Part shown: positions 38,440 to 46,879 of the stretch, piece by piece
Layout: every line of letters starts with the position of its first letter
Numbering within the stretch: the stretch's first letter is position 1
Source: Rhizobacter sp. OV335
GTDB lineage: Bacteria; Pseudomonadota; Gammaproteobacteria; Burkholderiales; Burkholderiaceae_C
Assembly: GCF_900142965.1 (NCBI RefSeq)
Contig: NZ_FRCQ01000007.1
Span: 1 to 64,000 of the forward strand
DNA: 64,000 nucleotides
Reading direction: 5' to 3'
Notes under the pieces: model-generated
The model's database searches: none
What the model saw: the letters and a program-made list of their open reading frames with translations, nothing else
What the model was told of the DNA's origin: nothing
Translations under genes and position numbers: made by a program

Positions 38440-39426
38440 ATGATTCGCTTCGACGCTGCGCGGCATGCCCTGCTGTTGGCCGCCGCCTGCCTGCTGCCCC
38501 TGGCCGGTTTCTCGGCCTTCACCGCTTCCAACGCCCGGGCCGCCGACTACCCCACGCGCCCGATCGAGCTGCTGGTGCCCTACCAACCGGGCGGTGGCAC
38601 CGATGCGCTCGCGCGCGCTTTCGCCGAGGCCTCGCGCAAGCACCTGCCGGCCTCGATGTACGTCAGCAACAAGCCGGGTGCCAGCGGCGCCATCGGCTGG
38701 GGCTACGTGATCAACAGCAAGCCCGACGGCTACACGATCGCGGTGATGACGGTCGAGATCGCGACGCTGCCGCACCTGGGCCTGGCTAAGTTCACGCACG
38801 AGGATTTCATCCCGATCGCGCAGCTCAATGCCGACCCGGCCGCGATCACGGTGCGCGCCGATGCACCGTGGAACACTTACGAGGAGTTCATCGCCGCCGC
38901 GAAGAAGGGCGACCTGAAGGTCGGCAACTCGGGCGTCGGCTCGATCTGGCACCTGGCCGCGGCGGCGCTCGAAGACCGCACCGGCGCGAAGTTCCTGCAC
39001 GTGCCCTACCAGGGTGCGGGGCCGGCGGTGCTGGCGCTGATGGGCTCGCAGATCGACGCGGTGTCGGTCAGCCCGGCGGAGGTCTCGACCTATGTGCAGG
39101 CCGGCAAACTGAAGACGCTGGCGGTGATGGCCGACCAGCGCGTGAAGGGCTTCGAGAAGGTGCCGACGCTGAAGGAGCGCGGCGTCGACCTGAGCATCGG
39201 CACCTGGCGCGGGCTGGGCGTGGCCAAGGGCACGCCGCAGGACGTCGTCGACGTGCTGCGCGCCGCGACGCAGAAGACCGCCGCCGAACCGAGCCTGCAC
39301 GAGGCGATGGACAAGCTGAACCTCGGCTACGCGTATGCCGATGCGGCGTCGTTCAAGACCGTGATCGCGCGCGACCACGAGACCTTCAAGGTGTTGATCC
39401 CGAAGCTGAACCTGAACAAGCCATGA
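38440..39426 (+). CDS. Bug-family tripartite tricarboxylate transporter binding protein (TctC)
   Basis: A 328-residue protein with a signal peptide (about 1-34, cleaved after NARAAD) and the Bug fold: YPTRPIELLVPYQPGGGTD, the NKPGASGAIG loop and the FLHVPYQGAGPAVLALMGSQID segment. Bug proteins bind carboxylates in the periplasm and normally serve TctAB, not TRAP permeases. Here it sits between DctM and DctP inside a TRAP operon and TctAB is 17 kb away, so a moonlighting or cross-talk role is possible. Confidence 0.92.
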   Translation: MIRFDAARHALLLAAACLLPLAGFSAFTASNARAADYPTRPIELLVPYQPGGGTDALARAFAEASRKHLPASMYVSNKPGASGAIGWGYVINSKPDGYTIAVMTVEIATLPHLGLAKFTHEDFIPIAQLNADPAAITVRADAPWNTYEEFIAAAKKGDLKVGNSGVGSIWHLAAAALEDRTGAKFLHVPYQGAGPAVLALMGSQIDAVSVSPAEVSTYVQAGKLKTLAVMADQRVKGFEKVPTLKERGVDLSIGTWRGLGVAKGTPQDVVDVLRAATQKTAAEPSLHEAMDKLNLGYAYADAASFKTVIARDHETFKVLIPKLNLNKP

Positions 39427-39433
39427 GGAGACG

Positions 39434-40417
39434 ATGATGAAGTTGCCCACCGTCCTGAAGCAGTTCGCATGCGTGGCCGTGCTGGCGCTGTGCAGCAGCG
39501 CCGGCCTCGCGCAGACCAAGCTCAAATGGGCCCATGTCTACGAGACCAGCGAGCCGTACCACAAGCAGGCGCTGTGGGCGGCTGAAGAGATCAAGAAGCG
39601 CAGCAACGGCAAGTACCTGATCGACGTGTTCCCGGCCTCGACGCTCGGCAAGGAGACCGACATCAACCAGGGGCTGACGCTGGGCACGGTGGACATCATC
39701 TACACCGGGATGGCGTTTGCCGGGCGGGCCTATCCGCCGCTGTCGATCGCGTCGGGGCCGTTCATCTTCCGCGACCATGCGCACTGGCAGAGCTTTCGCG
39801 ACAGCGCGATCTTCAAGGAGCTGGCGGCCGGCTACGAGGGCAAGAGCGGCGGCAACCACATCGTCGGCTACACCTACTACGGCCAGCGCCACCTGACGGC
39901 CAACAAGCAGGTGCTGAAGCCGGAGGACATGAAGGGCATGAAGCTGCGCGTGCCCGATGCGCCGCTGTACATGATGTTCCCGCGCGCGGTCGGCGCAAAC
40001 CCGACGCCGATCGCCTTTGCCGAGGTGTACCTTGCGCTGCAGAACGGCACGGTCGATGCGCAGGAGAACCCGCTGCCGACCATCGAGGCCAAGAAGTTCT
40101 ACGAGGTGCAGAAGTACACGATGCTGACCGGGCACATCACCGAGTCGCTGCTGACCATCGTGTCCGGATCGGTCTGGGGCAAGCTGCCGGCCGACGACCG
40201 CAAGCTGTTCGAGCAGGTGCTGTGGGAGGCCTCCACGCGCACGAGCAACGACATCCTCGAATCAGAGAATCGCATGGTGGCTGATTTCGAGAAGGCCGGC
40301 CGCACGATCGTCAAGGTCGACCGCAAGCCGTTCATGCAGGCGGTGCAGAAGGCGGTGACGGCGCCTGATGCGCCGTGGAGCAAGGAGCTCTACGACCGTG
40401 TCGAAGCGCTGAAATAG
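39434..40417 (+). CDS. TRAP transporter substrate-binding protein (DctP)
   Basis: A 327-residue periplasmic protein with a signal peptide (about 1-26, cleaved after GLAQ). The ligand-contacting Arg is in LRVPDAPLYMMFPRAVGANPTPIAFAEVYLALQNGTVDAQENPLP, the usual TRAP hallmark. Completes a DctQMP set. It lies 7 bp after the Bug gene. Two adjacent ATGs are possible. Confidence 0.93.
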   Translation: MMKLPTVLKQFACVAVLALCSSAGLAQTKLKWAHVYETSEPYHKQALWAAEEIKKRSNGKYLIDVFPASTLGKETDINQGLTLGTVDIIYTGMAFAGRAYPPLSIASGPFIFRDHAHWQSFRDSAIFKELAAGYEGKSGGNHIVGYTYYGQRHLTANKQVLKPEDMKGMKLRVPDAPLYMMFPRAVGANPTPIAFAEVYLALQNGTVDAQENPLPTIEAKKFYEVQKYTMLTGHITESLLTIVSGSVWGKLPADDRKLFEQVLWEASTRTSNDILESENRMVADFEKAGRTIVKVDRKPFMQAVQKAVTAPDAPWSKELYDRVEALK

Positions 40418-40471
40418 CGAGTTCGCCGAGAATCCCGACGATTCGCCACACGGCGTCGAAAGGACTCTCAG

Positions 40472-41254
40472 ATGGATCTCGGAATCGAAGGCAAGTGGGC
40501 GCTGGTGTGTGCCGCCAGCAAGGGCCTGGGCAAGGGCTGCGCGCAGGCGCTGGTGCGCGAGGGCGTCAACGTGGTGATCACCGCGCGCGGCGCCGAGGCG
40601 CTGGAGGCCACGGCCGCCGAACTGCGGGCACTGAAGCGCGGCGAGGTGCGCACCGTGGCCGGCGACATCACGACACAGGCCGGCCGCGAGGCCGCGCTGG
40701 CCGCGTGCCCGCAGGTCGACATCCTGGTCAACAACGCCGGCGGGCCGCCGCCGGGGGATTTCCGCGAGTGGGACCGCGAGGCCTGGATCAAGGCGCTCGA
40801 CGCGAACATGCTGACGCCGATCGAGCTGATCAAGGCGACGGTCGATGCGATGGCAGCGCGCGGCTACGGGCGCGTGGTCAACATCACCTCGGGCGCGGTG
40901 AAGGCGCCGATCGGCGTGCTGGGGCTGTCGAACGGCGCGCGCAGCGGGCTGACCGGCTTCGTCGCCGGCCTGGCACGCAGCAACCTGGCGGCGAAGAACG
41001 TGACGATCAACGGCCTGCTGCCGGGTGCGTTCGACACCGACCGTCTGCGCACCACGGTGCGTGCCGGTGCGCAGAAGGCCGGGCAGGACGCCGATGCGGC
41101 CTGGGACGTGCGCCGCAAGGCGATCCCGGCCCAGCGCTTCGGCACGCCCGACGAGTTCGGCGCGTTCTGCGCGTTCCTGTGCAGTGTGCAGGCGGGGTAC
41201 CTGACGGGGCAGAACATCCTGCTGGACGGCGGGTCCTACCCGGGGACGTTCTAG
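40472..41254 (+). CDS. SDR-like protein with altered catalytic residues (BKR_like_SDR_like subgroup)
   Basis: A 260-residue protein with the overall SDR fold, CAASKGLGKG as nucleotide loop, NNAG intact, but the catalytic region reads NITSGAVKAPIGVLGLSNGARSG: the Tyr-x3-Lys pair is replaced by Ser and Arg. This matches the recognised subgroup of ketoreductase-like SDRs lacking the canonical tetrad. It may bind nucleotide and substrate with different chemistry. Final gene of the uronate operon, 54 bp after DctP. Confidence 0.88.
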   Translation: MDLGIEGKWALVCAASKGLGKGCAQALVREGVNVVITARGAEALEATAAELRALKRGEVRTVAGDITTQAGREAALAACPQVDILVNNAGGPPPGDFREWDREAWIKALDANMLTPIELIKATVDAMAARGYGRVVNITSGAVKAPIGVLGLSNGARSGLTGFVAGLARSNLAAKNVTINGLLPGAFDTDRLRTTVRAGAQKAGQDADAAWDVRRKAIPAQRFGTPDEFGAFCAFLCSVQAGYLTGQNILLDGGSYPGTF

Positions 41255-41391
41255 ACCCTGGGCGGAAAAATGTACCGCGCGTGGAACGATGCGGTGGCTG
41301 GCGTGACATACCGGGCGTTACTCGGGTGAGGGCTCGGCGCTTGTGAGGCTGAGGTGGCGCCTGGGGTGTCACTTCAACCACAAAGGCCATC

Positions 41392-42501
41392 ATGGGTTCT
41401 TCCATCTCCTTCCAGAGCCGCAGCCCACGCGTTGGCACGATCCAGCGATCGCTGACAGATCCTTCGACGAATCGAGTCAGCACCACTCAACCGCGGACCT
41501 TCTCTCAGCAGCGCCAACGCGCTGGCAGCACGGTGGCAACACACGGGCCCGTTGGACCCAAGTCGCCCCTGTTCAAGGTGCCTCCATTCGCCGGTGGTCC
41601 GTCCTCGCGGGGTTTCGACGACCCCCTGAAAACACTTGGGCTCATGCAGGCGTACTACGACGACCAGCGTGCCAACGCGACGGGTGGAGCGACCACGCCC
41701 GAAGTCCAGCCTGAGGACTGGCAGCTCGCCCAGCGCCTCGTGAACGCACTCAAGGCCCGTCCCGAAGAATTCGCTCAGTTTGCGCCGGAGCTGAGCAACA
41801 GCATCAATGCCTTGCAGCCTCTGTTGGGTCAGCCGGGGCAGGCGCGATACGACGCATGGACGGCGGTGTGTCGCGTCCTCAAGGCAAGGCGGCAGCACGC
41901 TGGCAACCAGGCGCCGACAGGCCGGCCACCGGCGCCGCCGCGGCGGCAGGTTTCAGCCCCCTCGGCTGCGCCAAAGCGCAAGCCGACCGTCTCCTTTCAG
42001 GCCGCGTGCATGGACCTCGCTCGCCTGCGCGACGGCACCCAGACGGTCAACGGTCGGCAGCAGATCGACTGGAGGACGATGCGCGCACACGTGAACTCGA
42101 TCGTGGCGAGTGGTGATTTCCAGACCCGCTTCACGCTGCAGCAGCAGTCCGAGTTCCTCAAATTGCAGAAGCTCAACACCACGGATGCCGGACGCTCCGG
42201 TCGTTTCGCTGCATGGAGCGCGGTGAAATCGATGCTGCCGCGTGGAGCAGGTTCTCCCGCTGAATTGCAGAAGTTTCGTGTTCTCCTTGATCGTTTGATC
42301 TCCGGTGGAGCCTGGATGGAGAAGGACGAGAAGGCCCTGCTCGCGCTGTGCCAACGCGAGCGGTTCAAGTCATTCTGGGGCGCAGAGTTGTCGACTCATA
42401 TGTGGCGGTTGGAGCGCGCTCTGGTGAGAGACGACAAGAGCGCCCGTCAATGCATGGTGAACTTGCTCCAGGCGCTGAACTCGGAGTTTCAGTCCGCATA
42501 G
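41392..42501 (+). CDS. Hypothetical protein with internal tandem repeat, lower GC
   Basis: A 369-residue protein of unknown family. The N-terminal ~75 residues are rich in Ser, Arg, Gln, Thr and Pro, disordered in look. Two ~57-residue segments are alike (109-164 and 226-282): DW..., VN, two Phe, LQ.L, and a final AW.AV...L. A third segment (about 291-344) may be a diverged copy. Wholly helical, no membrane span or signal peptide. Codon use is less GC-rich than neighbours, a sign of recent acquisition. Could be an injected effector, but no known motif supports it. Confidence 0.75.
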   Translation: MGSSISFQSRSPRVGTIQRSLTDPSTNRVSTTQPRTFSQQRQRAGSTVATHGPVGPKSPLFKVPPFAGGPSSRGFDDPLKTLGLMQAYYDDQRANATGGATTPEVQPEDWQLAQRLVNALKARPEEFAQFAPELSNSINALQPLLGQPGQARYDAWTAVCRVLKARRQHAGNQAPTGRPPAPPRRQVSAPSAAPKRKPTVSFQAACMDLARLRDGTQTVNGRQQIDWRTMRAHVNSIVASGDFQTRFTLQQQSEFLKLQKLNTTDAGRSGRFAAWSAVKSMLPRGAGSPAELQKFRVLLDRLISGGAWMEKDEKALLALCQRERFKSFWGAELSTHMWRLERALVRDDKSARQCMVNLLQALNSEFQSA

Positions 42502-42532
42502 TTCCGCACTGGCGCACGCCAGTGCAGGGCCG

Positions 42533-42736
42533 TCAGCCGTCGCCCAGCATCGGCGCCTGCGTCAGCTCCGCATCCACGTTCATCAGCACGCTGGCCAGCG
42601 ACAGTGCGCGCCACAGGTGCGGCGGCATCGCCATGATGGCTTCGGGTGACTTGGCGCTGGCAACCCAGGCGCCGATCTCGGCATGTTGCTCGATCGTCAG
42701 CAGGTGCCGGCGCCGCATGTCGTCCAAGGTTTCCAT
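42533..42736 (-). CDS. Small hypothetical protein
   Basis: A 67-residue helical protein (MRRRHLLTIEQHAEIGAWVASAKSPEAIMAMPPHLWRALSLASVLMNVDAEL) with an AGAGG ribosome site 6 nt before the ATG. I recognise no family. It stands alone, convergent with the unknown gene upstream. Confidence 0.65.
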   Translation of the reverse strand: METLDDMRRRHLLTIEQHAEIGAWVASAKSPEAIMAMPPHLWRALSLASVLMNVDAELTQAPMLGDG

Positions 42737-42904
42737 CGGGGGCCTCTCATGGTCACGAGGCGCGAGGCCGCACCTCCTGCGTGGATCATCGCATGGGGCG
42801 TTTTCGCCGTGTCGCCGTGGGGTTGCCCGGTCGGACGCGGCTTACATCGACACGGCATGCGCCCCGGCTGACATCGCGCGGACGGCACGGGAACATGCCG
42901 CCCC

Positions 42905-43441
42905 ATGGACTCCATCAACCAGCAACAAACCGAGCAGAACCGCCAGGACCTGCGCGCCGCAGACGCCATCGCCCGCATCCGGGCGGTGGTCGACAAGAAC
43001 GCGTCGTGCTTCTTCTGCACCGCCAGCCGCATCGGCGACGCGGTCGCCGCGCGGCCGATGAGCGTGCAGCAGGCCGACGAGCGCGGCCACCTGTGGTTTC
43101 TCAGCGCGAGCGACAGCCACAAGAATGCCGAGATCGCGGCCGACCCGCAGGTCACGCTGTACTTCCAGGCGTCGAAGCATTCCGACTTCCTGCAGTTGCG
43201 GGGCCGCGCCACGGTCTCGACCGACAAGGCGAAGATCCAGGAACTGTGGGCCGCACCGATCAAGACCTGGTTCACCGGCGGCGTCGATGACCCGCGCATC
43301 ACCGTCATCGAGTTCGCACCGACCGATGGCTACTACTGGGACAACAAGCATGGCGACGCCGTCGCCGGACTGAAGATCCTGATCGGCGCGGCCATCGGCA
43401 AGACGCTGGACGATTCGATCGAGGGACGCGTCAGCCTGTAG
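42905..43441 (+). CDS. Pyridoxamine 5'-phosphate oxidase-family protein (general stress protein 26 type)
   Basis: A 178-residue split-barrel flavin-binding protein. Residues 25-150 show the family pattern CFFCTASRIGDAVAARPMSVQQ, then HLWFLSASDSHKNAEI and VTLYFQA. Such proteins bind FMN or F420-like cofactors and occur as general stress proteins rather than the vitamin B6 enzyme. The oxidant substrate is unknown. Confidence 0.88.
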   Translation: MDSINQQQTEQNRQDLRAADAIARIRAVVDKNASCFFCTASRIGDAVAARPMSVQQADERGHLWFLSASDSHKNAEIAADPQVTLYFQASKHSDFLQLRGRATVSTDKAKIQELWAAPIKTWFTGGVDDPRITVIEFAPTDGYYWDNKHGDAVAGLKILIGAAIGKTLDDSIEGRVSL

Positions 43442-43500
43442 CCGAGAGGCACGCAAGAGCGCGCCCGCTGACAGCTACACACCTGCTCACATCCCCGCCG

Positions 43501-43528
43501 TTGCCACCTGGAACCAGTTCCATAACAC
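43501..43528 (+). promoter_or_regulatory. Candidate promoter with central palindrome before GH128 lipoprotein
   Basis: TTGCCA, a 16-nt spacer and TAACAC form a possible sigma-70 pair. A palindrome TGGAAC-CA-GTTCCA (43509-43522) lies between them, the position of a steric repressor site. The GH128 ATG is 43 bp further on. Confidence 0.4.
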
Positions 43529-43570
43529 TGCCCCCGCAGGCACTGACCTGCCAACAACAGGGGACGGACG

Positions 43571-45382
43571 ATGCGCAGGATTCACAGGACGTGGAAGGCC
43601 GTCGGCGTGGCCGCGGCAATCAGCCTGATCGGCACGCTCGCGGCGTGTGGTGGCAGCGAGAGCAGCACGACCGACGCATCGACGGCCGGTGCGCCCTCGG
43701 AGTCGGCTGCGGCCTTCACCCCATCGACCGACACCACGCTGCCGCTGCAGGCCGAGCGCTACGTGCTCGCCAACACCGGCAGCAACCAGTGCCTCGAAGC
43801 CGCGCCCGACAACGCCGACGGCGCCCGCTTCCGCTTCGCGGATTGCAACAGCGGCACGGCCCAGTCCTTCAATGTGAGCCTGGATGCATCAGGACGCTAC
43901 AAACTGTTGGCGAGCAGCGGCCGCGCGATGGATGTCGCGGGCGCTTCGGGCGCTGACAGCGCCACCGTGCAGCAATGGACCGACAACGGCACCAACGCGC
44001 AACGCTTCGCCTTCAAGCGCCTCGGCGGCAACCGCTTCGCGCTGGTGAACTCGGGCAGCGGCAAATGCGTCGCGCCGTCGAGCAGCACCGGCCTGCAGCA
44101 GCTCACTTGCAAGGACGAACCCGCGCAGTCGTTCACCGTCCACCCGGTGGCCAGCGGCGGCAAGGCCGGGCCCGCAGTGGGCCGCTACTCGGTGCGCTCG
44201 GTGCATTCGCAGCTGTGCGTCGGCATCGAGGGCGCGAGCACCGCCGATGGTGCCCGTCCGCTGCAGGCCGCGTGTGCCGGCGATGACGCGCAGCGCTTCG
44301 ACCTCGCATCGGCCGGCAGTGGCGCCTGGCGCCTGACCAACGTGCGCAGCGGCAAGTCGATCAGCGTCGCCGCCTCGTCCACCGCCAACGGCGCGGCGGT
44401 GCAGCAGCTCACCGACACCGCCGGCGCGAACCAGCGCTACACCGCCACCGCCGTCGGCGACGCGTTCGAGCTGAAAGCGCGCCACAGCAACAAGTGCCTC
44501 GACGTGCGCGATTTCAGCACCGCGGTCGGCGGCGTGGTGCACCAGTGGGATTGCACTCGCAGCGACAACCAGCAATGGCGCCTCGTGGCCGATGGCGGCA
44601 CGACGCCGTCCAACCCGGTCGGCAAGAGCGCGAAGCGCGGCATCGCCTACGATGTGGCGACCACCGGCGACCTGAACGCGCTCTCGCCCGGCGTGTCCTG
44701 GTGGTACAACTGGTCGCCCCGGCCGAAGCTGACGCCGCCGGCCGGCACCGACTTCGTGCCGATGCTGTGGAACTTCAGCTTCAACGATGCCGAGATCGAG
44801 GCGCTGCTGAAGGCCAACCCGCAGTACAAGGTCCTGCTGGTGCTGAACGAGCCGAACCTGTGGGGCCAGGCGACGATGTCGCCGGCCGACACCGCGGCGG
44901 CCTGGCCGCGTGTCGAGGCGCTGGCGGCCAAGACCGGCGTCAAGATCGTCGGCCCGCAGATCACCTGGGGCAACCTGGCCGGCTTCGAGGACCCCGTCGT
45001 CTGGATGGATGCCTTCTACGCCGCCTACCGCAATGCCAACGGCCAGCGCGCGCCGCGCATCGACATGCTGGCCTTCCACTGGTACGACTACGGCCTGGCC
45101 GCGCAGCTCGATCGCCTGACGAAGTACGGCAAGCCGTTCTGGGTCACCGAGTTCGCGAACTGGCACAACGGCGACGGCTCGGCGCAGATCGACACGGTGG
45201 CCAAGCAGACGGCGCAGATGACCGAGATGGTCGGCGTGCTCGAGAACCGCGCCGATGTCGTGCGCTACGCCTGGTTCACCGGCCGCTGGAGCAACGACAC
45301 GCACTTCTCGAGCCTGCTCGGCGCCGACGGCCAGCTCACCGAGCTGGGCAGGCACTACCTGTCGCTGCCCTACAAGCCCTGA
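43571..45382 (+). CDS. Lipoprotein with two ricin-type lectin domains and a GH128 beta-1,3-glucanase-like domain
   Basis: A 603-residue protein. It has a lipobox (LAAC, C26), a Ser/Thr/Ala linker, two beta-trefoil lectin domains (about 58-198 and 203-340, each with repeated QxW-like motifs such as AQSF, AQRF, NQRY, NQQW) and a C-terminal TIM-barrel hydrolase (about 350-603). In that barrel E427 (VLNEPN) and E527 (WVTEFANW) fit the acid/base and nucleophile of GH128. GH128 acts on beta-1,3-glucans of fungi and oomycetes. A surface lipoprotein with lectins suggests binding and digestion of fungal walls (inference). Confidence 0.88.
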   Translation: MRRIHRTWKAVGVAAAISLIGTLAACGGSESSTTDASTAGAPSESAAAFTPSTDTTLPLQAERYVLANTGSNQCLEAAPDNADGARFRFADCNSGTAQSFNVSLDASGRYKLLASSGRAMDVAGASGADSATVQQWTDNGTNAQRFAFKRLGGNRFALVNSGSGKCVAPSSSTGLQQLTCKDEPAQSFTVHPVASGGKAGPAVGRYSVRSVHSQLCVGIEGASTADGARPLQAACAGDDAQRFDLASAGSGAWRLTNVRSGKSISVAASSTANGAAVQQLTDTAGANQRYTATAVGDAFELKARHSNKCLDVRDFSTAVGGVVHQWDCTRSDNQQWRLVADGGTTPSNPVGKSAKRGIAYDVATTGDLNALSPGVSWWYNWSPRPKLTPPAGTDFVPMLWNFSFNDAEIEALLKANPQYKVLLVLNEPNLWGQATMSPADTAAAWPRVEALAAKTGVKIVGPQITWGNLAGFEDPVVWMDAFYAAYRNANGQRAPRIDMLAFHWYDYGLAAQLDRLTKYGKPFWVTEFANWHNGDGSAQIDTVAKQTAQMTEMVGVLENRADVVRYAWFTGRWSNDTHFSSLLGADGQLTELGRHYLSLPYKP

Positions 45383-45394
45383 GCCGGAGCGGGA

Positions 45395-46306
45395 TCAGAG
45401 GCCCTGGGCCTCGGGCGCGACGCCGGCCGACACGTCGCGCACCGGCGGCTGCCCGTACAGCCGCGCGTATTCGCGGCTGAACTGCGACGGGCTCTGGTAG
45501 CCGACGCGGTGGCCGGCGGTCGCGACGCCCAGCCGCTCGACCACCATCAGCCGGCGCGCCTCGTGCAGGCGCAGCTGCTTCTGGTACTGCATCGGCGTCA
45601 GTGCCGTCACCGCCTTGAAGTTGTGGTGCAGCGACGACTCGCTCATGCCGACGTGCGACGCCAGGTCCTCGATGCGCAACGGCTCGGCGAAGTGCCGGCG
45701 CAGCCAGTCGACCGCCTTGCCGACGCGGTGGCTGCGGCTGTCGGCCGACGCGATCGCGAGCAGCCGCCCGCCGTCGGGGCCGGTCAGCAGGCGGTACAGG
45801 ATCTCTTCCTCGACCAAGGGCGCGAGCGCCGCGATGTCGTGCGGGCTGTCGAGCAGGCGCAGCAGCCGGATCACGGCATCGAGCAGCTCCGGCGGCGCGC
45901 GGTTCACCGTGACGCCGCGCAGGCCGTCGCCGGCGGCCGCGGCCTGCGGCGCGCGCACGCGGCGCAGCAGCTCGGTGAGCCGCACGCCGTCGATCGCCAT
46001 GCCGAGGCCGAGGCTGGGGGACGCTTCGCTCGCGACGGTGACGCGCGAGACGATCGGCAGGTCGACCGAGGTGACCAAGTAGTCGCCGACGCCGTAGCGA
46101 TACTCGTCGCTGCCGAGCGTCAGGATCTTCTCGCCCTGCGCGAGCAGCGCGAAGCACGGCCACTGCGCGGCGTAATGCGGCTGCGACGGCGTGGAGCAGC
46201 GGCCGAAGAACAGGTTGCCGACGGCGGTGCTCGCCTGTCCGTCGCCGGGCGCGTGGCGGGCGATCAGCGCGGCGATCTCGGCATAGCGATCGGGGGGAGA
46301 AGCCAT
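45395..46306 (-). CDS. AraC-family transcriptional regulator (AraC_N type)
   Basis: A 303-residue regulator: N-terminal AraC_N domain (about 20-170), C-terminal double HTH (about 200-300) with IEDLASHVGMSESSLHHNFKAVT and VGYQSPSQFSREYARLYG. It is divergent from a small ABM-like gene across 143 bp that contain three phased direct repeats, likely its binding sites. Function of the pair is unknown. Confidence 0.92.
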   Translation of the reverse strand: MASPPDRYAEIAALIARHAPGDGQASTAVGNLFFGRCSTPSQPHYAAQWPCFALLAQGEKILTLGSDEYRYGVGDYLVTSVDLPIVSRVTVASEASPSLGLGMAIDGVRLTELLRRVRAPQAAAAGDGLRGVTVNRAPPELLDAVIRLLRLLDSPHDIAALAPLVEEEILYRLLTGPDGGRLLAIASADSRSHRVGKAVDWLRRHFAEPLRIEDLASHVGMSESSLHHNFKAVTALTPMQYQKQLRLHEARRLMVVERLGVATAGHRVGYQSPSQFSREYARLYGQPPVRDVSAGVAPEAQGL

Positions 46307-46359
46307 GCCGGCGATCTTGCCCGAGGCGCGCAGCAGTGTTGTGTCGCGAGCGCGCGATT

Positions 46360-46425
46360 TGCAGGATCGTGCATGAGTTCTGCAGGATTCTGCTAACGGG
46401 CCGGGGCGAGGCTGCAGGATGATGC
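46360..46425. promoter_or_regulatory. Three helically phased direct repeats, probable AraC-type operator
   Basis: TGCAGGATNNTGC occurs at 46360-46372, 46381-46393 and 46413-46425, always in the same orientation, with starts 21 and 32 bp apart, i.e. two and three helix turns. The last copy is 25 bp before the ABM-like ATG. AraC-family proteins bind direct repeats ~21 bp apart. Confidence 0.75.
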
Positions 46426-46449
46426 GAGCCGTCTCACCGGAGGATTCCC

Positions 46450-46746
46450 ATGACCGAAGCGATCGAAATCACCACCTTCAAGCTCGCGAACTGCACCTGC
46501 GACGACTTCATCGATGCCAACGTCGAGATCGACGACTGGCTCAAGCGCCAGGCGGGATTCCGTTCGCGACGGCTCGCGCAATGGAATGACGGCACGGTCG
46601 TCGACATGCTGATCTGGGATTCGGCCGCGCACGGCCGCGTCGCGATGGCGCGGCTGATGAACGAGATGGGCCACTCGCGCGTGCACGCGATGATCGACCA
46701 ACCGACGGTGTCGTGGAGCGTGGCGCCGGTGCGGCACCAGATCTGA
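46450..46746 (+). CDS. Small ABM-like (dimeric alpha/beta barrel) protein
   Basis: A 98-residue protein with a central QAGFRSRRLAQWNDGTVVDMLIWDSAAHGRVAMARLMN pattern typical of a dimeric alpha/beta barrel. It has a GGAGGA ribosome site. It faces the AraC-family regulator, so it is likely the target gene. Enzymatic role unknown. Confidence 0.78.
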   Translation: MTEAIEITTFKLANCTCDDFIDANVEIDDWLKRQAGFRSRRLAQWNDGTVVDMLIWDSAAHGRVAMARLMNEMGHSRVHAMIDQPTVSWSVAPVRHQI

Positions 46747-46809
46747 GGCGCCTCTGACCCGGCTTGCGAGATTCGGCACTTGGGTCGGACGAATGTGTGC
46801 GCAACCGGC

Positions 46810-46838
46810 GGAACCCCGCTGATCCCGAAGCTCACTCA
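46810..46838 (+). promoter_or_regulatory. hrp-box-like promoter element before the ankyrin gene
   Basis: GGAACC, 16 nt, then TCACTCA match the HrpL-type hrp box (GGAACC-N15/16-CCACNNA) at 10 of 11 fixed positions, 42 bp before the ATG. No type III secretion gene is visible in the window, so this is only a candidate. Confidence 0.4.
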
Positions 46839-46879
46839 GCGAGGGTCTGGGCAGTACGCCAGTCGCCACAGGAAGTCTT

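Noticed and set aside
41283-41310. Possible hrp box before the repeat protein at 41392 (GGAACG-N15-TGACATA)
   Set aside because: Only 8 of 11 fixed positions match, which is expected by chance in this many bases.
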